NCBI GenBank assembly: GCA_947631045.1
Contig: CANRJV010000014.1
Coordinates: forward strand, 1 to 33,352
Direction of reading: 5' to 3'
DNA: 33,352 nt
Source of the DNA: an uncultured Bacilli bacterium
Lineage (GTDB): Bacteria > Bacillota_I > Bacilli_A > RF39 > UBA660
This document shows positions 1 to 9,600 of this stretch, piece by piece. The translations under genes and the position numbers were made by a program. The notes under the pieces are model-generated. The model did not search any database. It was not told the origin of the DNA and saw nothing but the letters and a program-made list of their open reading frames with translations. Every line of letters starts with the position of its first letter. Position 1 is the first letter of the stretch.

Positions 1-73
1 TCCCTAACACTTCGTCGATACTTACGTGTGTATTGGACTTTCACCAACTAGATACATGCCATGCACGGCACAC
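1..73 (-). mobile_element. 5' end of a group II intron (partial, runs off the window)
   Basis: Read on the minus strand, the segment starts at position 73 with GTGTG, which matches the GUGYG 5' consensus of bacterial group II introns. It continues with a domain I-like stretch (GGTGAAAGTCC near 25-45) typical of intron 5' regions. The 5' exon ends in a T-rich run (82 to 74 on the minus strand) directly after a strong hairpin (81-106), as is known for class C introns, which insert after terminator-like stem-loops. The rest of the intron and its reverse transcriptase lie outside the window. The exact class is inferred. Confidence 0.75.
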
Positions 74-80
74 AAAAATA

Positions 81-106
81 AATTGGTCAGACGCGTCTGA
101 CTAATT
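81..106. repeat. GC-rich palindrome / hairpin at the intron insertion site
   Basis: GTCAGACGCGTCTGAC (86-101) is a perfect 16-bp palindrome. It extends to 81-106 with one G-T step. On the minus strand it is followed by a TTTATTTTT run and then the intron, so it resembles an intrinsic terminator used as a class C intron target. It also lies only about 20 nt before the start codon of the plus-strand DUF1016 gene, so an operator role is possible. No minus-strand gene reads into it from this side. Confidence 0.6.
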
Positions 107-121
107 TCAAAAGGAGCAATT

Positions 122-1150
122 ATGATAGAAAAAGCCAACAATAAAATGATTACAGAAATTACTAATTTAGTAGAAGAAACTAAATCTAATTTAGCTAATC
201 AAATCAATAAATCTATTATTTATGTGTATTGGAATATAGGAAGAATAATAGTATCAAACGAAAATGAATTTAACAACCGATTAGAATATGGTAAAGAAAT
301 TTTAAAAGGGTTATCAGATGAACTTACTAAATATTTAGGAAAAGGATATTCTATATCTAATTTGAAATATATGAGAGCTTTCTATAAAACATATCCAAAC
401 TTTGATGAATTAAATGAAAAATTAAGCTGGTCACATTATTGTGAATTGATGATTATTAAGGACATAGATAAACGTAATTTTTATGAAAAAGAATGTATTA
501 ATTCAAATTGGTCTGTAAGAGAATTAAAAAGACAATTAGATACTTCATTATTTGAAAGATTACTTCTTTCAGATGGTAAAATTAATAAAGAAAAAGTTTT
601 AGCATTATCAAAAGAAGGTCAAATTTTAAATAAACCTAGTGATATTGTTAAGCAACCTTATGTTTTTGAATTTCTTGGAATCAAAGAACAAAAACCAATT
701 TTAGAAAAAGATTTGGAATATAAACTAATAAGACACATTGAAGATTTTTTACTTGAACTCGGTAAAGGATTTATGTTTGTTGGATCACAACAAAGAATTA
801 CACTTAATAATACAGATTATTATGTTGATATGGTATTTTATAATAAATTTTTAAAATCATATGTACTAATTGATTTGAAAATGAATAATCTTAAAGCTGA
901 AAATCTAGGACAAATGAATTTGTATTTAAACTATTACGAACAAGTTGTAAATTCCGAAGATGATGGAAAACCTATTGGTATCATTTTATGTGCTGAAAAA
1001 GATAATATAATGTTAGAGTTTGCTTTAGGTGGCTTATCCAATAATATTTTTGCTTCTACTTATACTTACTATATTCCTAATAAAGAACAATTAATTAATG
1101 AAGTAGAAAAAGTTTTAAATGAAAACAAAAAAGATGATATTGAGCATTAA
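122..1150 (+). CDS. DUF1016 / YhcG-family PD-(D/E)XK nuclease
   Basis: This 342-residue protein has the two-part layout of the DUF1016 (YhcG) family. The N-terminal helical/wHTH domain spans about residues 10-150, with the family-typical YVYWNIGRII (34-43) and LSWSHYCELM (101-110). The C-terminal nuclease-like domain spans about 190-335. Its putative active site is Asp236 in YYVDMVFYN and the D-x-K motif Asp251-Leu-Lys253, followed by Gln264 and YLNYYEQ. The length is normal and the gene is intact. The start follows AAAGGAGC at good spacing. YhcG-like proteins are often found beside restriction systems or in defence islands, but no methylase or specificity subunit is visible here. A GC-rich palindrome sits just upstream. 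The family assignment is strong; the biological role is not established. Confidence 0.9.
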   Translation: MIEKANNKMITEITNLVEETKSNLANQINKSIIYVYWNIGRIIVSNENEFNNRLEYGKEILKGLSDELTKYLGKGYSISNLKYMRAFYKTYPNFDELNEKLSWSHYCELMIIKDIDKRNFYEKECINSNWSVRELKRQLDTSLFERLLLSDGKINKEKVLALSKEGQILNKPSDIVKQPYVFEFLGIKEQKPILEKDLEYKLIRHIEDFLLELGKGFMFVGSQQRITLNNTDYYVDMVFYNKFLKSYVLIDLKMNNLKAENLGQMNLYLNYYEQVVNSEDDGKPIGIILCAEKDNIMLEFALGGLSNNIFASTYTYYIPNKEQLINEVEKVLNENKKDDIEH

Positions 1151-1181
1151 TACATTGTATATCACCTTTTATTTTTAATTA

Positions 1182-1721
1182 TTAATTATAATTTCTAAGT
1201 TCTTTAAAAAACAAATCTGATTCTATAAAGTAATTATCAAATTTTTTAAATTGCTTTTTTACTTGCCCTCGACTAGTTTTAACCTTTATTTTTACTTTTT
1301 CATTCCTAAATTTTTGCGGTCCGTACATTACCAAAAACATTTGCTCAGAACATAATCCATTTATATTAATTGGAAATCTAATAGAATATATTTCCTTTCT
1401 TCGTATTACTTCTTTTCCTCTATTGGTTTGACCTTCCAATAATAGTCTTGGTGATTTTATAAAAGAATAATTTTCTTTTTTATAATTTATAGTTATTTCA
1501 TTAATTGCAATTGGTAATCTGGATTTGTTTGTAATGGTTACATTAAAATAATAAAACTCTTTATCATGTACTTTTTCCTTTGTATAATTATCTATTTTTA
1601 AAACAATTTTCTTTTTATTGGTAATTATTAAATAAATTAAATTAGTTATTGATATGATTAAAGCAATAATAGATATAATAATACTTAAATTTTTTACAAT
1701 AAAATCTAAAACTTCCTTCAT
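1182..1721 (-). CDS. Membrane-anchored protein of unknown function
   Basis: The protein has 179 residues. One hydrophobic helix (about residues 7-33) is followed by a basic KKK stretch, giving an N-terminal anchor. The rest looks like a beta-sandwich: alternating hydrophobic strands such as YYFNVTITNKSRLPIAINE (about 57-75) resemble the Ig-like domains of accessory or phage-associated membrane proteins. I do not recognise a named family. The start is preceded by AAGGGA. Upstream lies copy 1 of the promoter repeat also found before the nuclease gene at 6480 and the UDG-like gene at 15503, so this gene probably belongs to the same kind of accessory cassette. It converges on the DUF1016 gene with about 30 nt between. 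Confidence 0.65.
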   Translation of the reverse strand: MKEVLDFIVKNLSIIISIIALIISITNLIYLIITNKKKIVLKIDNYTKEKVHDKEFYYFNVTITNKSRLPIAINEITINYKKENYSFIKSPRLLLEGQTNRGKEVIRRKEIYSIRFPININGLCSEQMFLVMYGPQKFRNEKVKIKVKTSRGQVKKQFKKFDNYFIESDLFFKELRNYN

Positions 1722-1742
1722 ATACTTTGTCCCTTCATATAA

Positions 1743-1871
1743 ATTTTATCATAAAAATGAATTTTCTGAGATATTAAGATGAATTTGAGCTAAAAATATA
1801 TTAATAATGATAGATATTTTATACATCGAATTGTTATGAGTAAGTTGTAAATATCTTACGCAATCGCTCCA
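1743..1871 (-). promoter_or_regulatory. Shared promoter repeat, copy 1
   Basis: On the minus strand the core reads CTCAGAAAAT-7 nt-TATGATAAAAT, ending about 20 nt before the start at 1721. TGATAAAAT fits an extended -10 element (TGnTATAAT-like). Farther upstream, 1813-1871 matches 6567-6627 at 52 of 61 aligned positions with one 2-nt gap. See copies at 6500-6627 and 15520-15582. Confidence 0.7.
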
Positions 1872-1947
1872 ATGCTATATCGAACTTATTAAGTTTAGGC
1901 TCTGGTAAAAATATATATTATATGTTAAAATAAAATTGATTGATTTA

Positions 1948-2335
1948 CTATATATCATCTTTTTTATGTTCGTCTGTTCTTAATTTATCTAATAATTTTT
2001 TCATTTCTATATTTTTAGATTGTAGCATAAGTACTGGTTCCTCTACCACAAGTTTATCATTAATTAGAATGTTGTGATTTTGTTCTGCATTATTAAAAAT
2101 CGAAAAGCATCTATCCAACTTAGTTTTACAACATTTTTATATTTTTTGCCTGATCCACAAGGTAAAATATTAAAACAACCAGATAATTTTTTCCTTTTAA
2201 TTTGGTATTTTTTATTTAAAAATTCATAATTTTTTGTTTAATAATTGGAAGTTTTTTTCACACAACTTATCTAAAAACTTATCTAAATTAATAAATATTA
2301 ATTTATTATTAGTAGTAATTCTAATTTTTATATTA
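1948..2335 (-). pseudogene. Decayed SEC-C-motif gene (two frameshifts)
   Basis: Three consecutive minus-strand frames join into one plausible C-terminal region. The first (about 2335-2245) encodes KLIFINLDKFLDKLCEKNF and related residues. The second (2237-2064) encodes PCGSGKKYKN, the first half of a SEC-C zinc motif. The third, one frame off, encodes CCKTKLDRCF and a Lys-rich tail ending in KKDDI and TAG at 1948. Restoring one base would rebuild the canonical CGSGKKYKNCC. No start codon or intact N-terminus is visible, so the gene looks dead. Another SEC-C protein lies nearby at 3509-4513 but its sequence differs. The upstream limit is approximate. Confidence 0.6.
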
Positions 2336-2336
2336 A

Positions 2337-3302
2337 CTAATCATTTCTTTTTCTTTTTTTTATAATTACCATTATAATTGCTATTGGAGATAGCATTATT
2401 AAAGCAGTCAATCCATATATAAGGAAAGAATATATAATGGAAGCATTTTTAACTGTTATCTCATATACATTTTCATTATCATTTTCATCAACAACAACTA
2501 AATTTATTATATCATTTTCTTTTAATAACTTAAATTCTGTAGTTTCTTCTCCGTTTAAATACATTATTAATTTTGCATTCTTATCACTTAATACATATGA
2601 ATAATCTAAAGAAGATTCATTCTTTAATTTAGTTATAGTAGCTTTATTATCTCTAAAATCAACCTCACCGGCACCTAATACAAATTTTTTAATTACTGCT
2701 GATCCTTTACTTTTTAATTTATTAATTGTTAAAGTATAATCCTTTTTATCTCCATTTTCAGCAGTAACAATTATACTTATGATGTTTTCTCCTGATATTA
2801 AATCTTTGTTTTCATAATTAACTTTTGCATTTAAATCTGTTGTCTCAATTTCAATCGAAACTTTTTTCTTATTTGTTTCAAACTTCATATTATCAGAAAT
2901 CTCAATTTCTTCATCATCTATAATAACTCTTTTTAAAGAATTATCATTGCTCTTTTCTAATATGGATTCTTTCCCGGAATTACTCTGTACACTATTATTA
3001 TTCATAGAATTATTAGTCGATGTATTATTACCATCTGTAGATCCAGCAGTTCCTTGGTTTTTATCATATCCTGGACATGGATCACTATAAATTGCATCTC
3101 CATCTGCAAAATAATTATTTCCGTTTGTAACAGCAACGTGCCAATGTGTTCCTCCATGACCATCACTATGCATTCCATAAGTAATTCCATTAGGACATGT
3201 TTTTAATGAATTTTTTCTCAATCCTCCACCAGTAGCATAGACGGTTATTGGTAGTAGCATTACTAACGACAAATAAATAATTACTGTTGATTTTATTTTC
3301 AT
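2337..3302 (-). CDS. Secreted YHYH-motif protein with cadherin-like domains and C-terminal TM anchor
   Basis: The chosen start (3302) has AAGAGGTG upstream and gives a clean signal peptide, with the hydrophobic core at about residues 5-22 and probable cleavage after VYA. A longer frame exists but has no comparable site. Residues about 27-75 carry the YHYH-type pattern GLRKNSLKTC...GGTHWHV, found in secreted or lipoprotein-like Firmicute proteins. A Ser/Asn/Thr-rich linker (about 85-115) follows. Two cadherin-like beta-sandwich repeats come next (about 145-195, ending in KKDYTLTINK, and about 205-285, ending in NVYEITVKN). A C-terminal membrane helix (about 288-313) with a KKRKR tail anchors it. 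The role is probably extracellular binding, but no substrate can be named. It lies between a dead SEC-C gene and the terminator of the DUF4238 operon. Confidence 0.75.
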   Translation of the reverse strand: MKIKSTVIIYLSLVMLLPITVYATGGGLRKNSLKTCPNGITYGMHSDGHGGTHWHVAVTNGNNYFADGDAIYSDPCPGYDKNQGTAGSTDGNNTSTNNSMNNNSVQSNSGKESILEKSNDNSLKRVIIDDEEIEISDNMKFETNKKKVSIEIETTDLNAKVNYENKDLISGENIISIIVTAENGDKKDYTLTINKLKSKGSAVIKKFVLGAGEVDFRDNKATITKLKNESSLDYSYVLSDKNAKLIMYLNGEETTEFKLLKENDIINLVVVDENDNENVYEITVKNASIIYSFLIYGLTALIMLSPIAIIMVIIKKRKRND

Positions 3303-3470
3303 TCTTACACCTCTTAAAAAGATTATATCACAATATTTAATATTATAAAATTGCTCCGTCAAATAATATTTTTTAGTAAATTTAACGCTTAATTGACTTT
3401 CAAAACCTTATCTAAAACTTATCTAATCGCTATTTTCTATTAAAAAATACCTAAAAATTGGAACAAGAAA

Positions 3471-3510
3471 AAACTCGTTTTGCCCTTATTTTACGAGGCT
3501 TTACGAGTTT
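3471..3510 (-). terminator. Intrinsic terminator after the DUF4238/SEC-C gene
   Basis: On the minus strand AAACTCGT (3510-3503) pairs with ACGAGTTT (3478-3471), followed by TTTTC. The 24-nt loop contains a further CTCGT copy. The 5' arm overlaps the stop codon region of the gene ending at 3509. It closes the minus-strand operon that starts near 5675. Confidence 0.7.
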
Positions 3511-4513
3511 ATTTACCACAACAGTTCTTATACTTCTTTCCACTTCCACAAGGGCATTTTTCATTTACTTTAGTATTTCTATAATCTTTACTAGCCCAGG
3601 ACATAGACTCATAGTAATTACAAAGATCATATTGATCTTGAGTTAGAAATACTTCATTTTTAATTTTATAACTAATTACTTGTCCATTGGAATAAACCAT
3701 ACTTGTAGTAATATCACCATATGATGAATATTTTTTTTCTAAAGTATTCATATTTGTATTTATATGAGATACAACTTTTTCATAAGCATTATTATATATT
3801 ATTTCGTTAATTTTAGTTACTTGTTCAGAGTTTAAAACATTTATAACTTCTTCTTTTAATTCAAATCCATCTACATCATCACTAAAAAAAATAATATAAT
3901 AATAACAATTGATCGGAAATAAAATAATTGTATCTCTAACGCCAATATCTCTACTGCTAATATTAGTAAATCTTCCTTTGTATTTCATTGAACAAGTTGC
4001 AATATATTGATCGCACATTATAAAGTCACCATTTATTGCCTTTATTATAGAAAATTTATAACCTTTATTTAAAATATACGCTAATCGTTTAATATAGTTT
4101 TTATTTAAAATTCTTGAAAGCATTTGAAAAATAGAGGTATTATCAGTTTTCGAATTGTCTTTTCCTAATCTAATTAAACTAGTAATACTTTTATAATTAA
4201 CAAGATATAAATGTATTCCCGAAAAAAACAATTTGTAAACTTCTTCAATTTTACAATCATTTTTGTTTAATAAATAAATTATCTCCCGATTTAATTTTGC
4301 AGTATCACCATCAACATTTTTAGCGAAAAAATCCTCTAGAAAATTGTCTTTTAATAAGAAAAATTCATAAGAATTATTTTGACACATGCTATTTTCAAAA
4401 GAAGTTTTATATATTTTTTTAGGATGAATTCTACATTCATATATATCTTCATTATCAACAAATATCTTTAATAAACACTGGGCAATATAATGCTGTTTTT
4501 TAGTACGACTCAT
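3509..4513 (-). CDS. DUF4238-family protein with C-terminal SEC-C zinc motif
   Basis: The protein has 334 residues. The N-terminus KKQHYIAQCLLKIF (5-18) is the signature opening of DUF4238 proteins. The middle is typical of that poorly characterised family, and the last 15 residues form a SEC-C zinc-binding motif (CPCGSGKKYKNCCGK). The domain order DUF4238 then SEC-C is intact, and there is no signal peptide or membrane helix, so it is cytoplasmic. It starts 5 nt after the broken NTF2-like gene (4519) and appears to be the last gene of an operon with the broken MBL-fold gene. It is the only unbroken member, which may mean it is still under selection. DUF4238 proteins often occur in variable regions; a defence role is possible but not shown. 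Confidence 0.85.
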   Translation of the reverse strand: MSRTKKQHYIAQCLLKIFVDNEDIYECRIHPKKIYKTSFENSMCQNNSYEFFLLKDNFLEDFFAKNVDGDTAKLNREIIYLLNKNDCKIEEVYKLFFSGIHLYLVNYKSITSLIRLGKDNSKTDNTSIFQMLSRILNKNYIKRLAYILNKGYKFSIIKAINGDFIMCDQYIATCSMKYKGRFTNISSRDIGVRDTIILFPINCYYYIIFFSDDVDGFELKEEVINVLNSEQVTKINEIIYNNAYEKVVSHINTNMNTLEKKYSSYGDITTSMVYSNGQVISYKIKNEVFLTQDQYDLCNYYESMSWASKDYRNTKVNEKCPCGSGKKYKNCCGK

Positions 4514-4518
4514 ATTTA

Positions 4519-4862
4519 TTATTTAACCATTTCCCAACTTTTAAAATAGATACATTCTAAATTGTCATTAAATTTTATTTCGTAAATTCCATCATAATCC
4601 TTGTCATTCTGCTTTAAAATCCATTGGGCAATAAGAGTATAATTATCTATTGCTAAAATTTTAATGTCTATTTTTTGAATATTCTCATTTTTTATATGTT
4701 GCCATTCGTTTATTATTTCATCAAATGTTGTATATGGTGCCATAAAAGGTGTTTCTTGATAAAATTTGTATTAGAAAATAAAGATACTGCATTTTCTATA
4801 TCTTTATTAAACCAAAAAGTCTTTAATTTTTCTAACCATGTTTTTGCAAATTCTTTATCCAT
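4519..4862 (-). pseudogene. NTF2/SnoaL-like protein gene split by one frameshift
   Basis: A start at 4862 behind AAGGGTGA gives MDKEFAKTWLEKLKTFWFNK and continues in frame to about 4770, where the frame shifts by one base in an AAATTTTATC stretch. The second frame continues through FYQETPFMAPYTTFDEII to the stop at 4519. Read across the shift, the product is about 114 residues with the pattern of the NTF2-like superfamily: an N-terminal helix with Trp residues, then a FW-rich beta sheet ending YFKSWEMVK. A missing T in a homopolymer is the simplest cause. A sequencing error is possible, but the adjacent gene carries several lesions. Second gene of the operon with 4879-5675 and 3509-4513. Confidence 0.7.
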
Positions 4863-4878
4863 AAATCTTCACCCTTTA

Positions 4879-5675
4879 CTATAATATTATTTCTTCTAAA
4901 TCATTTGGTACTATGACATTTCCATTAAAGTATCGTTTAGCTTCTTTAGTATATAGTTCCTTTTTATTTTCATGGGTATCTTCAGTATGATAAAGAATTA
5001 AATTTTTAATGTTTAAAGATTCCATGATTTCACATACCGATTTTACAGTTGAATGATGTTTTTCATAAGCTTTGAAAATAGGTTCCTCTTCATCTAAGCA
5101 AAATGCTTCATGCATAATATAGTCAGCATCTCTTAATCTATCATATAATATTGGATTACAGGTTTCGTCGCCTAAAAATAATAATTTTTCCCATTATTTA
5201 AAGTTGTTTCAAATCCATATAATTGATTACCTTTTGGATGTACATCAAAAAAAGTAATTTCTTCGCCAGCAATTGTTAATTTTTCACCATCATATAATGT
5301 ATGAATACTTATCTTTTCGTCTATTGCTTTTACTCTAACATCTGGAAATACTGAAGAATATAGTTTTTTAATTGCATCAGTTACTTCTTGATTACAATAA
5401 ATATTAAATGGCTCATTATATCCTTTACTAAATAACCCTGACATTCTTTTTAAAATCTAGAGCAAACCTAATATATGATCAGTATGACAATGGGATATAA
5501 AAATATTATGAATATCAGTTAATTTATAATCTTTTTCTTCTAGCCTTCAAACTATATCTATACTTCCTCCGGTATCAACTAATAAACTTTCTTTTCCATT
5601 TTCTAATAAAAAACAGGTATTATATAAATTCCAAACAAATCCATGTCCTGTTCCTAACATAATTAATTTTTCCAT
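4879..5675 (-). pseudogene. MBL-fold metallohydrolase (RNase Z-like) with three inactivating lesions
   Basis: From ATG at 5675 the frame encodes MEKLIMLGTGHGFVWN and VDTGG, then an in-frame TGA at about 5551 before RLEEKDY. Further on comes the metal-binding motif SHCHTDHILG (about 5500-5470), then TAG at about 5458, where TGG is expected. The frame continues through MSGLFSKGYNEPF to about 5175, where one missing A in GGGAAAAATT shifts it. The last frame runs LFLGDETCNP, then MHEAFCLDEEE and HHSTVKSVCEI. The order HxHxDH, then GDE and HHST matches RNase Z-like beta-lactamase-fold hydrolases. Two nonsense changes plus one indel indicate true decay rather than a single read error. First gene of the operon. 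Confidence 0.85.
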
Positions 5676-5730
5676 GATTTTCTAACTCTGTTATTTTTAC
5701 TTACATTAATTCAAGTAATGCAATTTATTA

Positions 5731-6480
5731 CTAATGCTTAACAATAATGACTTTTACATTTCCAGATGCTTCAATATCTCTTTTAAATTCAGTAATGTCA
5801 TTTATAACGCCTATATCATATATTAAAAATAAAATTTCATTATATTGTTTACTATATGCTGTTATATCCGCATTTATTTCTTCAATTGTTTTTGATTTTT
5901 TCGCCTTTTCTTTTAATAATTTTACTTCTAAACAGGTTTTTAAATTGGGAAATATGAAATCAGGTATGTATTCTCTACCAGAAAAATTAAATTTCCCAGT
6001 TTCCCTATCATAATCAACCCCTTTATTCATATTATTACCAATAAATAAACGCTCTAGGTTATCTTGAACTTCTTTTTCACTTTTTGGAGTTTCAGTAAAC
6101 ATAAGTCGTATTTTAGAATTAATAAAATTTTCTAAATTATTGATTTCGTCTTCAACATAATCATAATTTCCCTCTAATGTTGCTATTAATAATCTTGTAG
6201 ATGTTAAAACTGATTGAAAAATTGTCATTTGTTCAATTCCTGTTAGATCAAAAACGTTTTTTAAATTTTTTACATCATAAGAGTTATATATTCCTGGTAA
6301 ACTAATGTATTTTTTTGATTCTTCTACTATACTTTGATAATGTTTTGCAAAATCGTTACAAGAAGAATAATTAAATCCTATTTTATTTGCATTATTATTT
6401 AATATTTCATCCATTGTTTTTTCTAACCCTTTTGCTTGTTCAATTAAAATCTTTAAAGCTCGTCTATTTTCTTTAGCCAT
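5731..6480 (-). CDS. PD-(D/E)XK nuclease-like protein, DpnII/MboI type
   Basis: The protein has 249 residues. The first ~130 residues are helical with no recognised family. The C-terminal ~110 residues form a PD-(D/E)XK core: NLERLF (141-146), PDFIFPNL with Pro173-Asp174, then CLEVKLLK with Glu185-Val-Lys187, and a helix INADITAYSKQYNEILFLIYD (about 203-222). This arrangement resembles the DpnII/MboI-type restriction endonuclease fold domain seen in many stand-alone proteins. No methyltransferase gene is adjacent, so it is not a normal type II pair as far as this window shows. The start at 6480 has GGTGAC upstream, and the shared promoter repeat copy 2 lies directly before it. The nuclease fold is well supported; specificity and role are unknown. 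Confidence 0.75.
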   Translation of the reverse strand: MAKENRRALKILIEQAKGLEKTMDEILNNNANKIGFNYSSCNDFAKHYQSIVEESKKYISLPGIYNSYDVKNLKNVFDLTGIEQMTIFQSVLTSTRLLIATLEGNYDYVEDEINNLENFINSKIRLMFTETPKSEKEVQDNLERLFIGNNMNKGVDYDRETGKFNFSGREYIPDFIFPNLKTCLEVKLLKEKAKKSKTIEEINADITAYSKQYNEILFLIYDIGVINDITEFKRDIEASGNVKVIIVKH

Positions 6481-6499
6481 AATATGTCACCATGAAAAT

Positions 6500-6627
6500 A
6501 TTTTATCATAAAATTCTTAATTTTCCGAGACATTCGAGGCAATTTGCTAAAATATTGTTAGTGACTGATATTTTATATATCAAATCGTTATGAGTAAAAG
6601 TTGGAGATATCTTCCACAATCGCTCCA
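6500..6627 (-). promoter_or_regulatory. Shared promoter repeat, copy 2
   Basis: Minus-strand core CTCGGAAAAT-9 nt-TATGATAAAAT ends about 20 nt before the ATG at 6480. The upstream half (6567-6627) matches copy 1 at 52 of 61 aligned positions, including GTTATGAGTAA and CAATCGCTCCA on the plus strand. It is the most complete copy in the window. Confidence 0.75.
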
Positions 6628-6670
6628 TTTGTATTTTAGCCGATTTTTTCATTCCTTACACCTTACTAAT

Positions 6671-9600
6671 TTATTTAAAATCAATTAAATTTTTAATATC
6701 TTCTTCTGATAAGCTAGATAAAGCAATATTCCCCGCCGAGCCTTTTTCGATTAATTCATCAGCTAAAGCTTTTTTCTTTTGTTGTAATTCTAAAATTCTT
6801 TCCTCAATGGTACCACTGGCAATCAGCTTAATAACTTCAACACTTTTTGTTTGCCCAATGCGGTGAGCACGGTCAGTAGCTTGATTTTCTACTTGAGGAT
6901 TCCACCATAAATCTAAGTGAATGACAATATCGGCACTAGTTAAATTAAGCCCTGTACCTCCACTTTTTAAAGTTATTAAAAATACATTCGTATCATCTTG
7001 GTTAAAATTATCTACAAGCATTTGTCTCGTTTTACCATTTACATCTCCATCAATAGTATAGTAAGTAATTTTTTTACTATCTAGAGCTTTTTTAATGGTT
7101 GGTAATATTGATTTAAAAGTTGTAAACATTAAAATCTTGTGTTCATTAGCTACATTTTCAACAATAGTTTTTACTAAAGTTTCTATTTTAGTACTAGTCC
7201 CTTGATAATTTTCGTATATTAACTTAGGGTCAATACAAATTTGTCTAAGTCTTGTAAGTAAAGACAAGATTTGAAATCGTTTCTCTCGGAAAGAACTTCC
7301 CTTTAATAACCCATCAATTTCTTCTTTAACTTTCTTAACTTCTAAAGCATATATTTTCTTCTGCTCTTCATCTAAATCTACATAAATAACATTTTCATAT
7401 TTTTCAGGCAATTCTTTAACTACATCTTTCTTTTTTCTTCTTAATATAAAAGGAGAAGTTAAAATTTTTAATTTACTTATTTTTTCTTTTGATGTATCAT
7501 CTTGATCTTTAAAAGAAAATTTTTCATTAAACTTAGAAATGTTATTTAAATATCCAGGCATAATAAAGTCAAAGATGCTCCATATTTCCACAAGGGCATT
7601 TTCCAAAGGAGTACCTGTTAAAGCTATTTTGGTATCAGCTTTAATTTTTTTTACAGCTCGAGTTATTTTAGCAAAAGGATTTTTAATATTTTGAGCTTCA
7701 TCAAGAGTACAAACTTTAAAAACAATATTATCATATAAATCAATATCTTCTCTTAAAGTACCATAACTAGTTATATATACATCAGCACTCATCTTTTCAA
7801 GTATTTGCTTTCTTAATAATTTATAACCTGATAAGATAGCAACTTGAAAATCTTGACCAAATGTTTCAAATTCTTTTAACCAATTATAAACTAACGCTGT
7901 AGGACAGACAACTAAAAACTTACTTTGACTATCTTCTTTTTTTAATTTACGCAAGAAGTAAATAGTTTGAATGGTTTTCCCAAGACCCATTTCATCAGCT
8001 AAAATACCTCCAAAATCACATTTATGGATATTATATAACCATTCTACTCCTTCAATTTGATAAGGTCTTAAAATACTTTTTTCATCTTCACTAAAATCTA
8101 TTTTAACATTTTTATACTCATTAAAATTTTTAATAAAATCATTAAATTTATTATCCGTTTTAATATGTGGATATTTTTCTTTCTTTAAATAATCTAAATA
8201 AATTGCTTGGTATTTAGGAATAATTCCAGAAGCTTTATTATCATCGATATTTAAATCATCTAATAAATTAGTTATTTCTTCAATATTATTATCTTCTAGG
8301 GCAATGATATCCCCATTTTTTAATTTATGATATTTTTTCTTCTTGCGTAATGATTTAATTAAATCATCCATTTCATCATCACTAACATCATTCATATTAA
8401 ATGTATAATGCATGATATTATCTTGCCCAATAGAAAAATTACTATTTATATTTATTTTCTTTCTAATGTTGGTATTTTTTAATTTTTCAGATGTATAAAC
8501 TTCATACTTATTAGATAAATCATTTATATCATTTTCTAGAAAATTAACTATTCTATCTAAATCTAACAATAAAAATTGTTTATTACTATTAATAAAACCA
8601 TAATTGTTTAAATCATTAATTATATTATTTTCATATTCAATATCGCGTAATTCTTCATTACTTAAATCAAAGTAGTTAGTTTCTTTATTACCATACACTA
8701 ATTTTATATCACAAACAATATTATCTTCTTCAATATCAAAATATAGTTTAGCTGTTGGGTTCATATAAAGTTTTATTTCTTCCATATCACTAGCTATTTG
8801 TAAATTATTTTTAACAATTGGTAAAATACCTTTATTAAACGCAGGAATGTCTTCTTTATTAAATTCTAATTCTTTTATATTATAACTTCTTAAAGTTTCT
8901 AATAGTCTTTGATAATCTTTATTTATGTGATACACTTCCTTATTATAGATAATGTATTCATAATTTTCAGTTAAAGGTTCAATATTATCATATTTAATGT
9001 TTAATTTATATATATTATCTTTTTTATCCAAGCTAATAGAAAATGGTATTCCTTCTTTTATTCCATGAATAGCTCCCACATCTTTGATAGAAAAATCTCT
9101 ATCTTTTAGTAAGTTTAATAATTTAGTCAAAATATTGTCACTAAGATAAATGCTATCATAATGAACTGAACCATAATTAAAAACAAAATCTAAAACATTT
9201 TTATCTTCATCAGTAAAGTAATATAGATTAGGGTCATAAGTAAAAAATTTACCCAGTTCTATTGGACCCATTTCTGATTCATATACACGCATAAATTTTT
9301 TTAATTTTGATGCCGTTAGAATATAAAGCTTATCATAACCAACTTTTAATTTTAAATAAACACTAAGGCCATAGTAATCATACATTTTTAAGTTATACAC
9401 ATCTAATTGATATTCAACTTTTAATTTTGTTTTAATGTTATTATTCTTTTTTGCGGAGAACTCTTCTAAAATATGTTTGGAAAGATCTTGAATATTATTT
9501 TCTACGTTAAATTCCGCATAATTCATAATTACGGCAGGAATATGTTCACAAGATTGCATACACTTAAAAGTATAGCAATTACAATAAATGCTTCTTATGT

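Noticed and set aside
5458-5560. In-frame TGA and TAG in the MBL-fold gene as recoded codons (selenocysteine or TGA as Trp)
   Set aside because: The same gene also has a frameshift, one of the stops is TAG, TGG is used for Trp throughout, and several intact genes (ku, tspO, GDPD) end with TGA. Decay is simpler.
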